Shown here piece by piece: positions 10,040-17,385 of a stretch of 48,486 nt of DNA (its first letter is position 1; each line of letters starts with the position of its first letter). Source of the DNA: Betaproteobacteria bacterium (GTDB lineage Bacteria > Pseudomonadota > Gammaproteobacteria > Burkholderiales > SG8-39); assembly GCA_947482825.1 (NCBI GenBank), contig CANKMT010000039.1:1-48486 (forward strand). The letters run 5' to 3'. The notes under the pieces are model-generated. The model was not told where the DNA came from. It worked only from the letters and a program-made list of their open reading frames with translations, and made no database searches. Both the position numbers and the translations under genes were made by a program.

Positions 10040-10813
10040 TCACCCGAAAATTCTCTCGCAATGCGCCGGCAGTTCGGCGAGGCTCTTGAGATGAATATCC
10101 ACATCAGGGTCGATGGTTGTCGCGTTCGGCGCAATCCACGCGGTATGCAGGCCGAGCGCCTTGGCGCCCTTGACGTCGTTCCTCAAGTCATCCCCGACCA
10201 TCAGCGTCCTGCCCGGCGGCGCGGGCAGCGCGGCGAGCGCCGGCGCATAGCAATCGGCATGCGGCTTCATCCAGCCGGTGTCGGACGAAACCACGATCAC
10301 TTCGAAGTGCCGGCGCATCCCGAATCGCTCGAGCGTCTGCCCGACCACCGGCCCGTGCGGGTAATTCGAAACGATCCCGAGGCGATAAGACTGCGCAAGG
10401 ATCGCGACCGTTTCGGCCGCATCGTCAAGCAGGCGGGCGCCTTGCGCGACTTCCCGCCCGAGCGCGTCGGACATGCGACGGTAGATCGAACGGTCGGCAA
10501 GCGGCTTGGCGCCGGCACGGTCCAGCGCCATCGCGAACCGGTCATCGAAAGTATGCTCGCGCTGCGTGAGCTTCGAGGCGGCGATCTGGGTGCGGCAGGC
10601 CTCGTGGTAGTACTCGATGAACACCGCCACCGGCAACTGCGCACATCCCTCGCCAAGGTGCGGACAGACATGCTCGGCGTAGATCCGCTCCACGCAAGCA
10701 AGATGCCTGTCCGGGTCGTGGATCATGCCCGGGATCCACATGAGGGTCTCGCCCCAGTCGAACAGGACGACCGGGCGGGAGTCCCTTGCGCCCGCGCCCG
10801 CTGCGTTTGTCAT
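10040..10813 (-). CDS. HAD-family phosphatase
   Basis: A 257-residue HAD hydrolase. Motif I is VVLFDWGETLMW (nucleophile Asp, second Asp replaced by Gly), motif II is GIVSNYPHG, the motif III Lys is in WMKPHADCYAPAL, and motif IV is MVGDDLRNDVKGA. The cap domain at about residues 40-130 has REHTFDDRF. The ATG at 10813 overlaps the TGA of the upstream gene (TGATG). In an operon with a phosphoribosyltransferase and a nucleotide decarboxylase homologue, dephosphorylation of a nucleotide product is a reasonable guess. The substrate is not proven. Confidence 0.85.
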   Translation of the reverse strand: MTNAAGAGARDSRPVVLFDWGETLMWIPGMIHDPDRHLACVERIYAEHVCPHLGEGCAQLPVAVFIEYYHEACRTQIAASKLTQREHTFDDRFAMALDRAGAKPLADRSIYRRMSDALGREVAQGARLLDDAAETVAILAQSYRLGIVSNYPHGPVVGQTLERFGMRRHFEVIVVSSDTGWMKPHADCYAPALAALPAPPGRTLMVGDDLRNDVKGAKALGLHTAWIAPNATTIDPDVDIHLKSLAELPAHCERIFG

Positions 10814-11541
10814 CAGGCCGCAGCCGCCATGGCTTCGTCGACGAGCGCACGCGCCGCGGCAGCCTGATCCGGCGCGCCGTACACGGCGCGGCCCACGACG
10901 CCATAGACGCTGCAGCCATTGGCCGCGCCGACGAGATCGCCGATCTTCCCGCCCAGCGGGCCGATGCCGGGCACGATGAACACCGGGGCGCGCAATTTGG
11001 ATTTCAGCCTCGCCGAGTGGTGCCGCAGCTTGTCGGTGGTGTTGCCCGGGACGACAAAGTGGTTCGCGCCGCACTCGACCGCCTTGTCGATGATCCGCTC
11101 CAGCGCATCGTCGGCCACATAGCCGCCGCCGCTCAGGTTGAAATCCGGAAACGGCAGGTCGCCGCCCACCAGCGGCAGGATTCCTTGCTTGATCGATTCG
11201 CCCACGAAGCACTCCACTGCGCGCGGGCCGGCCAGCGGGAACAGGATCAACCCGTCGACCTTCGCCTCCGCACAGAGCGCGGCGAACTTGGCGGCCATGT
11301 CGAACACGTCCGGGCCGGCTTTCTGGTGGTCGTACAGGAGCGGCAGGTCGGTGTGCTCGCGAAACTGGCGCACCGTCTCGGCAAGGCCCAGCCGCAAGGC
11401 GGTGGTCATGCCGAGCTTGTAACCCACCACACCTTCGACCTTCGTCGTCAATTCGACCGTGCGCTTGCAGGCCTCGACCGTGTCGGCATCGAGCGCGACG
11501 ATGATGCCGTGCCTGGTGCGGAATCGCACGGCTCGCGCCAT
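10813..11541 (-). CDS. OMP-decarboxylase-superfamily protein
   Basis: A 242-residue TIM-barrel protein of the orotidine-5'-phosphate decarboxylase superfamily. IIVALDAD (Asp18) and YKLGM (Lys42) match the first catalytic strands. The central D-K-D array appears as YDHQKAGPD (Asp71, Lys74, Asp78) rather than the usual DxKxxD. The phosphate-binding end has VPGIGPLGG and VVGRAVYG. Known members decarboxylate OMP in pyrimidine synthesis or handle ribulose and gulonate phosphates. Its place between a NadC homologue and a HAD phosphatase, and the changed motif, suggest another ribonucleotide or sugar phosphate, but an ordinary PyrF role is not excluded. The gap to the upstream gene is 3 bases. Confidence 0.78.
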   Translation of the reverse strand: MARAVRFRTRHGIIVALDADTVEACKRTVELTTKVEGVVGYKLGMTTALRLGLAETVRQFREHTDLPLLYDHQKAGPDVFDMAAKFAALCAEAKVDGLILFPLAGPRAVECFVGESIKQGILPLVGGDLPFPDFNLSGGGYVADDALERIIDKAVECGANHFVVPGNTTDKLRHHSARLKSKLRAPVFIVPGIGPLGGKIGDLVGAANGCSVYGVVGRAVYGAPDQAAAARALVDEAMAAAA

Positions 11542-11544
11542 CGG

Positions 11545-12456
11545 TCAGCCCGTCGCCCGGGAGGAAGACGCTTGCGTCTTGAGCCTCTCGATTGTGCGGA
11601 TCGCGCTCGGCTTGATGTCCTTCACGTCCAGGCTGATATCGACCGCCTTGACCGTGTGGGTGAGGTCGCCCACCGAGATCACGTCGACGCCTGTCTCGGC
11701 GATTGCCACGATCGTGGATTCGTTGACGCCGCCCGAGGCCTCGGTGATCGCCCGCTTGTTGACCAGCTTGAGGCCCTCCCTCATCTCGTCGAGGTCCATG
11801 TTGTCGAACATGATGATCTCCACGCCGCAATCGAGCGCCTCCTGCACCATGGCGAGCGATTCGCATTCGACTTCGATCTTGAATGTGTGCTGTGCACGCG
11901 AGCGCAGGATCTCGATCGCATTCCTGATGTTGCCGGCGATCTTGATATGGTTGTCCTTGACCAGCACGCAGTTGGAGAGGTTGAAGATATGGTTGTGCGC
12001 GCCGCCGACGCGCACCGCATATTTCTGCACCATGCGCAGGCCCGGCCAGCCCTTGCGCGTGTCGGTGAGGCGCACCTTGGTGTGCTTGACGAGGTTGACG
12101 TAACGCCGCGTCTTGGTCGCGATGCCCGAGAGCTGCTGGATCCAGTCGAGCGCGGCCCGCTCGATCATGAAGAATGCCGAGGCCTTCGCGCGAATCTTGA
12201 GAAGCACCGTCCCGGGCCCGATTTCGGCGCCTTCATCGACGCAATGCTCGATCTCGGCTTCAGGGTCGATCAGCTTGATGGTCTCGTCCGCGAAAAGGAG
12301 ACCGCACGCCACCCCGTCGCCCTTGGCATAAATCTGTGCGGTCTGGACCGGGTCCTCGTCCCACACCAGGAACCCCCCGGTGGTGTCCCCCGCATTGAGT
12401 TCCTCGCGCAGGCCCTGCTCGACCAGGGGGCGGATCATGAACCGGTTCAACCGCAT
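11545..12456 (-). CDS. NadC-like phosphoribosyltransferase, divergent active site
   Basis: A 303-residue homologue of quinolinate phosphoribosyltransferase (NadC/ModD family), the first gene of the operon. DTRKGWPGLRMVQKYAV (Arg134, Lys135), GGAHNHI (His154, His156), VKDNH (Lys167) and MIERAALDWIQQLSGIAT (Arg100) align with the known site at a constant offset of 5 from the Mycobacterium tuberculosis enzyme. The substrate-carboxylate Arg that normally follows the second His (NHR) is Ile157 here. The TRKTxPG motif is also changed to TRKGWPG. PRPP use is likely, but quinolinate is doubtful as substrate. The start is an ATG at 12456, with GGGAGAA upstream. Canonical NadC would be expected elsewhere in the genome. 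Confidence 0.85.
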   Translation of the reverse strand: MRLNRFMIRPLVEQGLREELNAGDTTGGFLVWDEDPVQTAQIYAKGDGVACGLLFADETIKLIDPEAEIEHCVDEGAEIGPGTVLLKIRAKASAFFMIERAALDWIQQLSGIATKTRRYVNLVKHTKVRLTDTRKGWPGLRMVQKYAVRVGGAHNHIFNLSNCVLVKDNHIKIAGNIRNAIEILRSRAQHTFKIEVECESLAMVQEALDCGVEIIMFDNMDLDEMREGLKLVNKRAITEASGGVNESTIVAIAETGVDVISVGDLTHTVKAVDISLDVKDIKPSAIRTIERLKTQASSSRATG

Positions 12457-12698
12457 GGCGTTCTCCCGTGAAAAACAGGGTCGCAGTGTAAGGCCCCCAC
12501 GCTCAAGGGGCGCGTTCTATTCCAATCCGGAATATTGCCCGAAAAGCCTTGCAGCGACGTCTTTCCAAAGCAGTTGCGGGAGGCTCGCCATTGGGACTAC
12601 ATTACTCCCCGCGCGTCCTGGCACCGGAGCTGCGCGAATGACCAATGCAAGCCATTCAGCGCAGCAACTAGCGCAGTAACCAGACTCGGGAGATTCCT
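12457..12698. promoter_or_regulatory. Divergent intergenic region, 242 bases
   Basis: This gap separates the divergent NadC-like operon and the iorAB-sox operon, so it should hold both promoters. An AT-richer block (TATTCCAATCCGGAATATTG, near 12520-12539) contains the symmetric half-sites ATTCC and GGAAT, which could be an operator. I see no convincing -35/-10 pair and no gene. Confidence 0.4.
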
Positions 12699-13148
12699 GT
12701 GGCACGCCTGACAATCAATGGAAAAGCTGTAAACGTCGATGTGGACCCGAACACCCCCCTCCTTTGGGTGATCCGGGAGCAGGTGGGACTCACAGGCACC
12801 AAGTACGGTTGCGGCGTGGCCCAGTGCGGCGCCTGCACGGTGCACATGAACGGCGAGGCGTTGCGCTCGTGCGCGATGCCCGTCAGCGCCGCCGAGGGCA
12901 AGAAAATCACCACCATCGAGGGGCTCGCGAACAAAGGCCTGCTCACCAAGGTGCAGAAAGCCTGGATCGAGCACGACGTCCCCCAATGCGGCTACTGCCA
13001 GTCCGGCATGATCATGGCGGTGTCGGCGTTGCTGAAGGAAAAACCCAAGCCCACCGACGCGGACATCGACGCGGCGATCACCAATATCTGCCGCTGCGGC
13101 ACTTTCCAGCAGGTCCGCGAGGCGATCCACGCCGCGGCCAAGGCCTAA
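12699..13148 (+). CDS. Molybdenum hydroxylase 2Fe-2S subunit (IorA-like)
   Basis: A 149-residue small subunit of the xanthine oxidase family, passing electrons from the molybdenum site. The plant-ferredoxin-type cluster uses Cys38, Cys43, Cys46 and Cys58 ([14 protein letters not shown]). The second cluster uses Cys97, Cys100, Cys131 and Cys133 (QCGYCQSG and CRCGTF). The closest style is isoquinoline 1-oxidoreductase alpha and nicotinate dehydrogenase small subunits, which use no FAD subunit. The start is a GTG at 12699 with CGGGAGA 6 bases before it. The large subunit follows 10 bases downstream, and cytochrome genes follow that, consistent with an electron path to cytochrome c. Confidence 0.93.
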   Translation: MARLTINGKAVNVDVDPNTPLLWVIREQVGLTGTKYGCGVAQCGACTVHMNGEALRSCAMPVSAAEGKKITTIEGLANKGLLTKVQKAWIEHDVPQCGYCQSGMIMAVSALLKEKPKPTDADIDAAITNICRCGTFQQVREAIHAAAKA

Positions 13149-13158
13149 GGGGACCACC

Positions 13159-15339
13159 ATGAAAATCGCAACCCCGAAAATCACCCGCCGCCAGTTCATC
13201 ATCAACTCGGCCGCCGTCGGCGGCGGCCTCGCGCTCGGCCTTCGCCTGCCCTACGGCGGCCCCACAGTCGTCCGCGCAGCCGACGGCTCGCCGGAAATCG
13301 GCGCCTGGGTGGTGATCCGCCCGGACGAAACCGTCGTGGTGCGCATTGCGCGCTCCGAGATGGGCCAAGGCTCCCTCACCGGCCTCGCGCAGATGGTCGC
13401 CGAGGAACTCGAGTGCGACTGGAAGAGAGTCACCACCGAATACCCGACGCCGGCGACCAACGTTGCGCGCAAGCGCGTTTGGGGCGACTACGGCACCGGC
13501 GGCAGCCGCGGCATCCGCACCTCGGAGAACTATGTGAGGAAAGGCGGCGCAGCCGCCCGAATGATGCTCGTGCAAGCCGCCGCGGACCAGTGGAAAGTCC
13601 CGGTTTCCGAATGCAGCGCGGCCAACGGCGTGGTCACGCATGGCCCGAGCAAGAAAAAGCTCAGCTACGGCAAGCTCGCCGAAGCCGCGGCCAAGCTCGA
13701 TGTGCCCAAGGACATCCCGCTCAAGGATCCCAAGGACTGGAAGATCATCGGCAAGCCGCTCAAGCGCCTGGACACCGCCGACAAAGTCACCGGCAAGCAG
13801 ATGTACAGCGCGGACATGAAGCTGCCGGGCATGCTCTCCGCGGCGATCAAGGGCGCGCCGGTTTTCGGCGCCAAGGTGGTGAGCTTCGACCAGTCGAAAA
13901 TTTCCGCAATGAAAGGTGTGAAGAAGGTCATGGTGGTGAGGAATACCGCCGTGGCCGTCGTGGCCGACACCTGGTGGCAGGCCAAGACCGCGCTCGACGC
14001 GCTGCCGATCGTCTGGGAGGAAGGCCCGAACAACAAGGTCTCCAGCGAATCGATCGCGAAGATGCTCGATGAGGGCCTGTCTGCGGAGCAGGCGTTCGTG
14101 CACAACCAGAACGGCGACTCTAAAGCGGCCCTGGCAAGCGCGGCGAAGAAGATCGAGGCGGTTTACACCTACCCGTACCAGAACCACGCCTGCATGGAAC
14201 CGATGAATGCGACTGCGCTCTACACGGCGGATCGCTGTCAGGTCTGGACCGGCACGCAGAACGGCGAGGCCGCCCTCGCGGCGACGGCCGAGGCTTCCGG
14301 GCTGCCGGTGGACAAGTGCGACGTACACAAGATGCTGCTGGGCGGCGGCTTCGGGCGCAAGGGCATGTCCGACTACGTGACGCAGGCCGTCGTGATCGCC
14401 AAGGAAATGCCCGGCACGCCGGTCAAGCTGCTCTGGTCGCGCGAAGAAGACATGGCGCAAGGCCGATACCACCCGGTCATGCACGCGAAGCTCACCGCGG
14501 GGCTCGACAATGCCGGCAATATCTCCGGCATGCACATCCGCCTGTCGGGGCAGTCGATCCTCGCGGCCGTGCGGCCCGAGGCGCTCGACAAGGGCAAGGA
14601 CCCCTTCGCGTTCCAGGGCTTCTGGCCGACCGGCGAGCATTCGCTTGAGTACACGATCCCGAACTTGCTGATCGACCACGCGATGCGCAACACGCATGTG
14701 CCGCCGGGTTTCTGGCGCGGGGTGAACATCAACCAGAACGCGATCTTCCTCGAGTGCTTCATCGACGAGCTCGCGCAGGCCGCGGGGCAGGATCCGCTCG
14801 CGTTCCGCCGCAAGATGATGGACAAGCATCCGAAGTCGCTCGCCGTGCTCAACGCGGTCGCCGAAAAAGGCGGCTGGGGCAAGCCGCTGGCGGCGGGACG
14901 GCACCTGGGCCTCGCGCATTTCCGCTCGTTCGGCAGTTACGTCGCGGCCTGCGCCGAGATCTCGGTCAAGGACGGCAACAAGGTCAAGATCCACAAGATC
15001 GTGGCCGCGACCGACACGGGCTACGCGGTGAACCCGGCGCAGATCGAGCGCCAGATCTCGGGATCGTTCGTGTACGGGCTTTCCGCGGTCTTCGACCAGG
15101 AATGCACGGTCAAGGACGGCAAGATCGAGCAGACCAACTTCCACGACTACAACTCGATGCGCATCGCGCAGATGCCCAAGGTCGAGTCGATCGTCATGCC
15201 CTCGGGCGGGTTCTGGGGCGGTGTGGGCGAGCCGACGATCTGCGTGGCTGCGCCTGCGGTGCTCAATGCATTTGCCCGGGCAACCGGAAAGCGCATCCGC
15301 AGCTTCCCGCTCAAGAACCACGGCATCACCCTCGTCTAA
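13159..15339 (+). CDS. Molybdenum hydroxylase large subunit, Tat-exported (IorB-like)
   Basis: A 726-residue molybdopterin-binding subunit of the isoquinoline 1-oxidoreductase beta type. A twin-arginine signal (ITRRQFIINSAAVGGGLALG) at the N-terminus predicts export of the folded enzyme together with the small subunit. MPT-binding segments include GSRGIRTS, LLGGGFGRKG and WGGVGEPTICVAAPAVLNA near the end, where the catalytic Glu is expected (VGEPT). Family members hydroxylate N-heteroaromatic rings or oxidise aldehydes using water. No FAD subunit gene is adjacent. soxX starts 4 bases after the stop, so the enzyme is translationally linked to the Sox cytochromes. Substrate unknown. Confidence 0.92.
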   Translation: MKIATPKITRRQFIINSAAVGGGLALGLRLPYGGPTVVRAADGSPEIGAWVVIRPDETVVVRIARSEMGQGSLTGLAQMVAEELECDWKRVTTEYPTPATNVARKRVWGDYGTGGSRGIRTSENYVRKGGAAARMMLVQAAADQWKVPVSECSAANGVVTHGPSKKKLSYGKLAEAAAKLDVPKDIPLKDPKDWKIIGKPLKRLDTADKVTGKQMYSADMKLPGMLSAAIKGAPVFGAKVVSFDQSKISAMKGVKKVMVVRNTAVAVVADTWWQAKTALDALPIVWEEGPNNKVSSESIAKMLDEGLSAEQAFVHNQNGDSKAALASAAKKIEAVYTYPYQNHACMEPMNATALYTADRCQVWTGTQNGEAALAATAEASGLPVDKCDVHKMLLGGGFGRKGMSDYVTQAVVIAKEMPGTPVKLLWSREEDMAQGRYHPVMHAKLTAGLDNAGNISGMHIRLSGQSILAAVRPEALDKGKDPFAFQGFWPTGEHSLEYTIPNLLIDHAMRNTHVPPGFWRGVNINQNAIFLECFIDELAQAAGQDPLAFRRKMMDKHPKSLAVLNAVAEKGGWGKPLAAGRHLGLAHFRSFGSYVAACAEISVKDGNKVKIHKIVAATDTGYAVNPAQIERQISGSFVYGLSAVFDQECTVKDGKIEQTNFHDYNSMRIAQMPKVESIVMPSGGFWGGVGEPTICVAAPAVLNAFARATGKRIRSFPLKNHGITLV

Positions 15340-15342
15340 GAG

Positions 15343-15747
15343 GTGCTCAGGATCCTGGCCGTCGCGGCGTTCTATGTGTCCGGCGCGACGGCCCAGGATG
15401 CAATTCCGGATTCACTCACGGGTGCAAAGGGCGACCCAGCCCGGGGTCGCGCCATCGTCGCCAACCGGCAAGTGGGCCTGTGCCTGCTCTGCCACAGCGG
15501 GCCGATTCCCGAAGAGCGTTTCCAGGGCGACCTCGCCCCGGATCTCGCGGGCGCGGGAAATCGCTGGACCGAGGCGCAGTTGCGCCAGCGCATCGTCGAT
15601 TCGCGCAAGTTGAACCCTTTGACGATCATGCCGTCGTATTACCGTACGGAAGGACACGCGCGAGTCGCGCCCGCTTTTCGCGGCAAGCCGTTGCTTGACG
15701 CGGAGCAGATCGAGGACATCGTGGCTTACCTTGGTACGCTGAAATGA
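15343..15747 (+). CDS. soxX: Sulfur oxidation c-type cytochrome SoxX
   Basis: A 134-residue periplasmic monoheme cytochrome. Residues 1-18 form a signal peptide. The heme site is CLLCH (Cys47, Cys50, His51) and the distal ligand is Met96 in TIMPSYY. The blocks HSGPIPEERFQGDLAPDL and GKPLLDAEQIEDIVAYL are characteristic of SoxX. SoxX forms SoxXA with SoxA and oxidatively attaches thiosulfate to SoxYZ. The start is a GTG at 15343, with GAGG overlapping it. The stop overlaps the soxY start by 4 bases (ATGA). Confidence 0.92.
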   Translation: MLRILAVAAFYVSGATAQDAIPDSLTGAKGDPARGRAIVANRQVGLCLLCHSGPIPEERFQGDLAPDLAGAGNRWTEAQLRQRIVDSRKLNPLTIMPSYYRTEGHARVAPAFRGKPLLDAEQIEDIVAYLGTLK

Positions 15748-16226
15748 AGAGGACCCGCACGCGGCGCGAGTTCCTTTCGACTGCGGTCGCGATGGCCGCG
15801 GCGGCCGGCCTGCCCGCGAGCGCCCTGGCGCAAGCCACCAAGGACCTGCGCGGCACCGAAGAGGACATGCGCATTGCGATCGCCCATTTCACGGGCCCCG
15901 GGCAGATGAACAAGGGACGCGTCCGCCTCGAGGTGCCGCCTCTGGTGGACAACGGCAACACGGTCGCGATCTCGGTCGCGGTCGACAGCCCGATGACCGA
16001 GACCGACCACGTCCGGGCGATCCGGATCTTCAGCGAGCGCAACCCCGAGCCGATCATCATGGCCTTCAAGCTCGGCCCGCGCGCCGGGCGGGCGAGCGTG
16101 GCCACGCGCGTGAGGCTCGCGGATACCCAGACACTCGTCGCGGTGGCGGAGATGAGCGACGGCACTTACTGGTACGGCTCGGCACCCACCGTGGTGACCA
16201 TCGCCTCGTGCCTGGAAGAACTCTGA
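15744..16226 (+). CDS. soxY: Thiosulfate carrier SoxY, atypical C-terminus
   Basis: A 160-residue SoxY-like protein with a twin-arginine signal (TRREFLSTAVAMAAAAGLPASALA). The Ig-like fold region (VPPLVDNGNTVAISVAVDSPM, split across strands) is typical. In SoxY the sulfur substrate is carried on a Cys in a flexible GGCGG tail. Here the end is VTIASCLEEL, so a Cys (156) is present, but the glycines are missing and four residues follow it. Carrier function is plausible but may differ in partners. soxZ begins 2 bases after the stop. Confidence 0.88.
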   Translation: MKRTRTRREFLSTAVAMAAAAGLPASALAQATKDLRGTEEDMRIAIAHFTGPGQMNKGRVRLEVPPLVDNGNTVAISVAVDSPMTETDHVRAIRIFSERNPEPIIMAFKLGPRAGRASVATRVRLADTQTLVAVAEMSDGTYWYGSAPTVVTIASCLEEL

Positions 16227-16228
16227 CC

Positions 16229-16549
16229 GTGGCCAACGCGCTCGTCACCGTCCCCAAGACCGCCCGGCGCGGGGAAATCATCGAGATCAAGACGCTGGTG
16301 GCGCACAACATGGAGACCGGCTACCGGCGCACCGAGCGCGGCGTGCCGATCACGCGCGACATCGTGCGCACGTTCACGTGCACCTACAACGGCGTCGAGA
16401 TCTTCAGCGCCGAGCTTCGCCCGGCGATCTCCGCCAACCCGTACATCTCGTTCTTCACAGTGGCCACCGAAAGCGGCATGCTTGCATTCAACTGGCTGGG
16501 CGACAACGGGTTCGCCGTGTCGACCTCGACCTACATCACCGTCACCTGA
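16229..16549 (+). CDS. soxZ: Sulfur carrier complex subunit SoxZ
   Basis: A 106-residue SoxZ, the partner that forms the SoxYZ heterodimer in the periplasm. The blocks RRGEIIEIKTLVAHNMETGYRR and NPYISFFTVATESG are family hallmarks. The start was set at the GTG at 16229, 2 bases after the soxY stop, because the family begins about ten residues before KARRGE-like sequence. A GTG at 16208 in frame would give seven more residues that overlap soxY. There is no signal peptide, as usual, since SoxZ is carried out with SoxY. soxA follows immediately. Confidence 0.93.
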   Translation: MANALVTVPKTARRGEIIEIKTLVAHNMETGYRRTERGVPITRDIVRTFTCTYNGVEIFSAELRPAISANPYISFFTVATESGMLAFNWLGDNGFAVSTSTYITVT

Positions 16550-17323
16550 GTGCGTCGCATCATCACCGGCGCGGGGCTTCTGCTCGCCCTTGCGCACGCC
16601 TTTGCGCAGGACATTCCGCCGGGCGATCGCCGCTCCGGCTACGAGCAGATGGGCCGCGAGACCCGCGCCATGCAGGACGACGACTCAGCCAATCCGGCGA
16701 CGTTCTGGGTGTTGGAGGGCGAAACGTCGTGGAGTAAGAAGACCGGCACAGCCAATCGAGCTTGTTCCGAGTGCCATGGCGACGCTGCCGCAAGCATGAA
16801 AGGTGTCGCCGCACGGCATCCGGCTTTCGACGCAAAGCGCGGGCGCCTGATGAACCTAGAGCAGCGCATCAACGCCTGCCGGGTCGAACGCCAGGAAGCG
16901 AAGCCGCTTGCTTACGAGAGCCGCGAATTGCTTGCGTTGACGGCCTATGTCGCGCGCCAGTCGCGCGGGATGCCGATCAAGATCGCGCCCAACCCACAGT
17001 CGCAGCCGAGCCTCGATGCCGGCCGAGCGCTCTACAACCGCAAGATCGGCCAGATCGACCTCTCGTGCGCGCAATGCCACGATCAGAACTGGGGACGCCA
17101 TCTCGCCGGGAACGCGATTCCGCAGGCGCACCCGACCGGCTACCCGATCTACCGCCTGGAGTGGCAGGGCGTGGGATCGCTGCAAAGGCGTTTACGCAAT
17201 TGCATGAGCGGCCTGCGTGCCGAGGCCTACGATTACGGCTCGCAGGAACTCGTCGATCTCGAGTACTACCTCATGTGGCGGGCGCGGGGAATGAAGGTGG
17301 AGACGCCCGCAGTTCGGCCGTAG
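16550..17323 (+). CDS. soxA: Diheme cytochrome SoxA
   Basis: A 257-residue SoxA. Residues 1-19 form a signal peptide. Two heme sites are present: CSECH (Cys72, Cys75, His76) with axial Cys110 in INACRVE, and CAQCH (Cys173, Cys176, His177) with the active-site Cys218 in RLRNCMSGLRAE, which carries the persulfide ligand in known SoxA proteins. It is therefore the diheme type. It starts one base after the soxZ stop and ends the iorAB-soxXYZA run. No soxB, soxC or soxD is in the window. Confidence 0.94.
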   Translation: MRRIITGAGLLLALAHAFAQDIPPGDRRSGYEQMGRETRAMQDDDSANPATFWVLEGETSWSKKTGTANRACSECHGDAAASMKGVAARHPAFDAKRGRLMNLEQRINACRVERQEAKPLAYESRELLALTAYVARQSRGMPIKIAPNPQSQPSLDAGRALYNRKIGQIDLSCAQCHDQNWGRHLAGNAIPQAHPTGYPIYRLEWQGVGSLQRRLRNCMSGLRAEAYDYGSQELVDLEYYLMWRARGMKVETPAVRP

Positions 17324-17385
17324 TTGCGGCCCTGAGCTTCACAAAAAGAGCGATCTGATCCGCCCGGTAGAAGGAGAATGACATC

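Noticed and set aside
10040..11866. Open frame of 608 codons covering the HAD and PyrF-like genes
   Set aside because: Only its last 257 codons code for a recognisable protein. The upstream part is antisense-type Arg/Gly-rich sequence in a different frame from the PyrF-like gene, whose own frame is complete.
11545..12456. Housekeeping nadC for NAD synthesis
   Set aside because: The substrate-binding Arg is replaced by Ile and the gene sits in a catabolic-looking operon without nadA or nadB.
13078..15321. A 747-codon open frame antisense to the molybdenum hydroxylase large subunit
   Set aside because: It is Arg/His/Val-rich with no domain and mirrors codon bias of the real gene on the other strand, a common effect in high-GC DNA.
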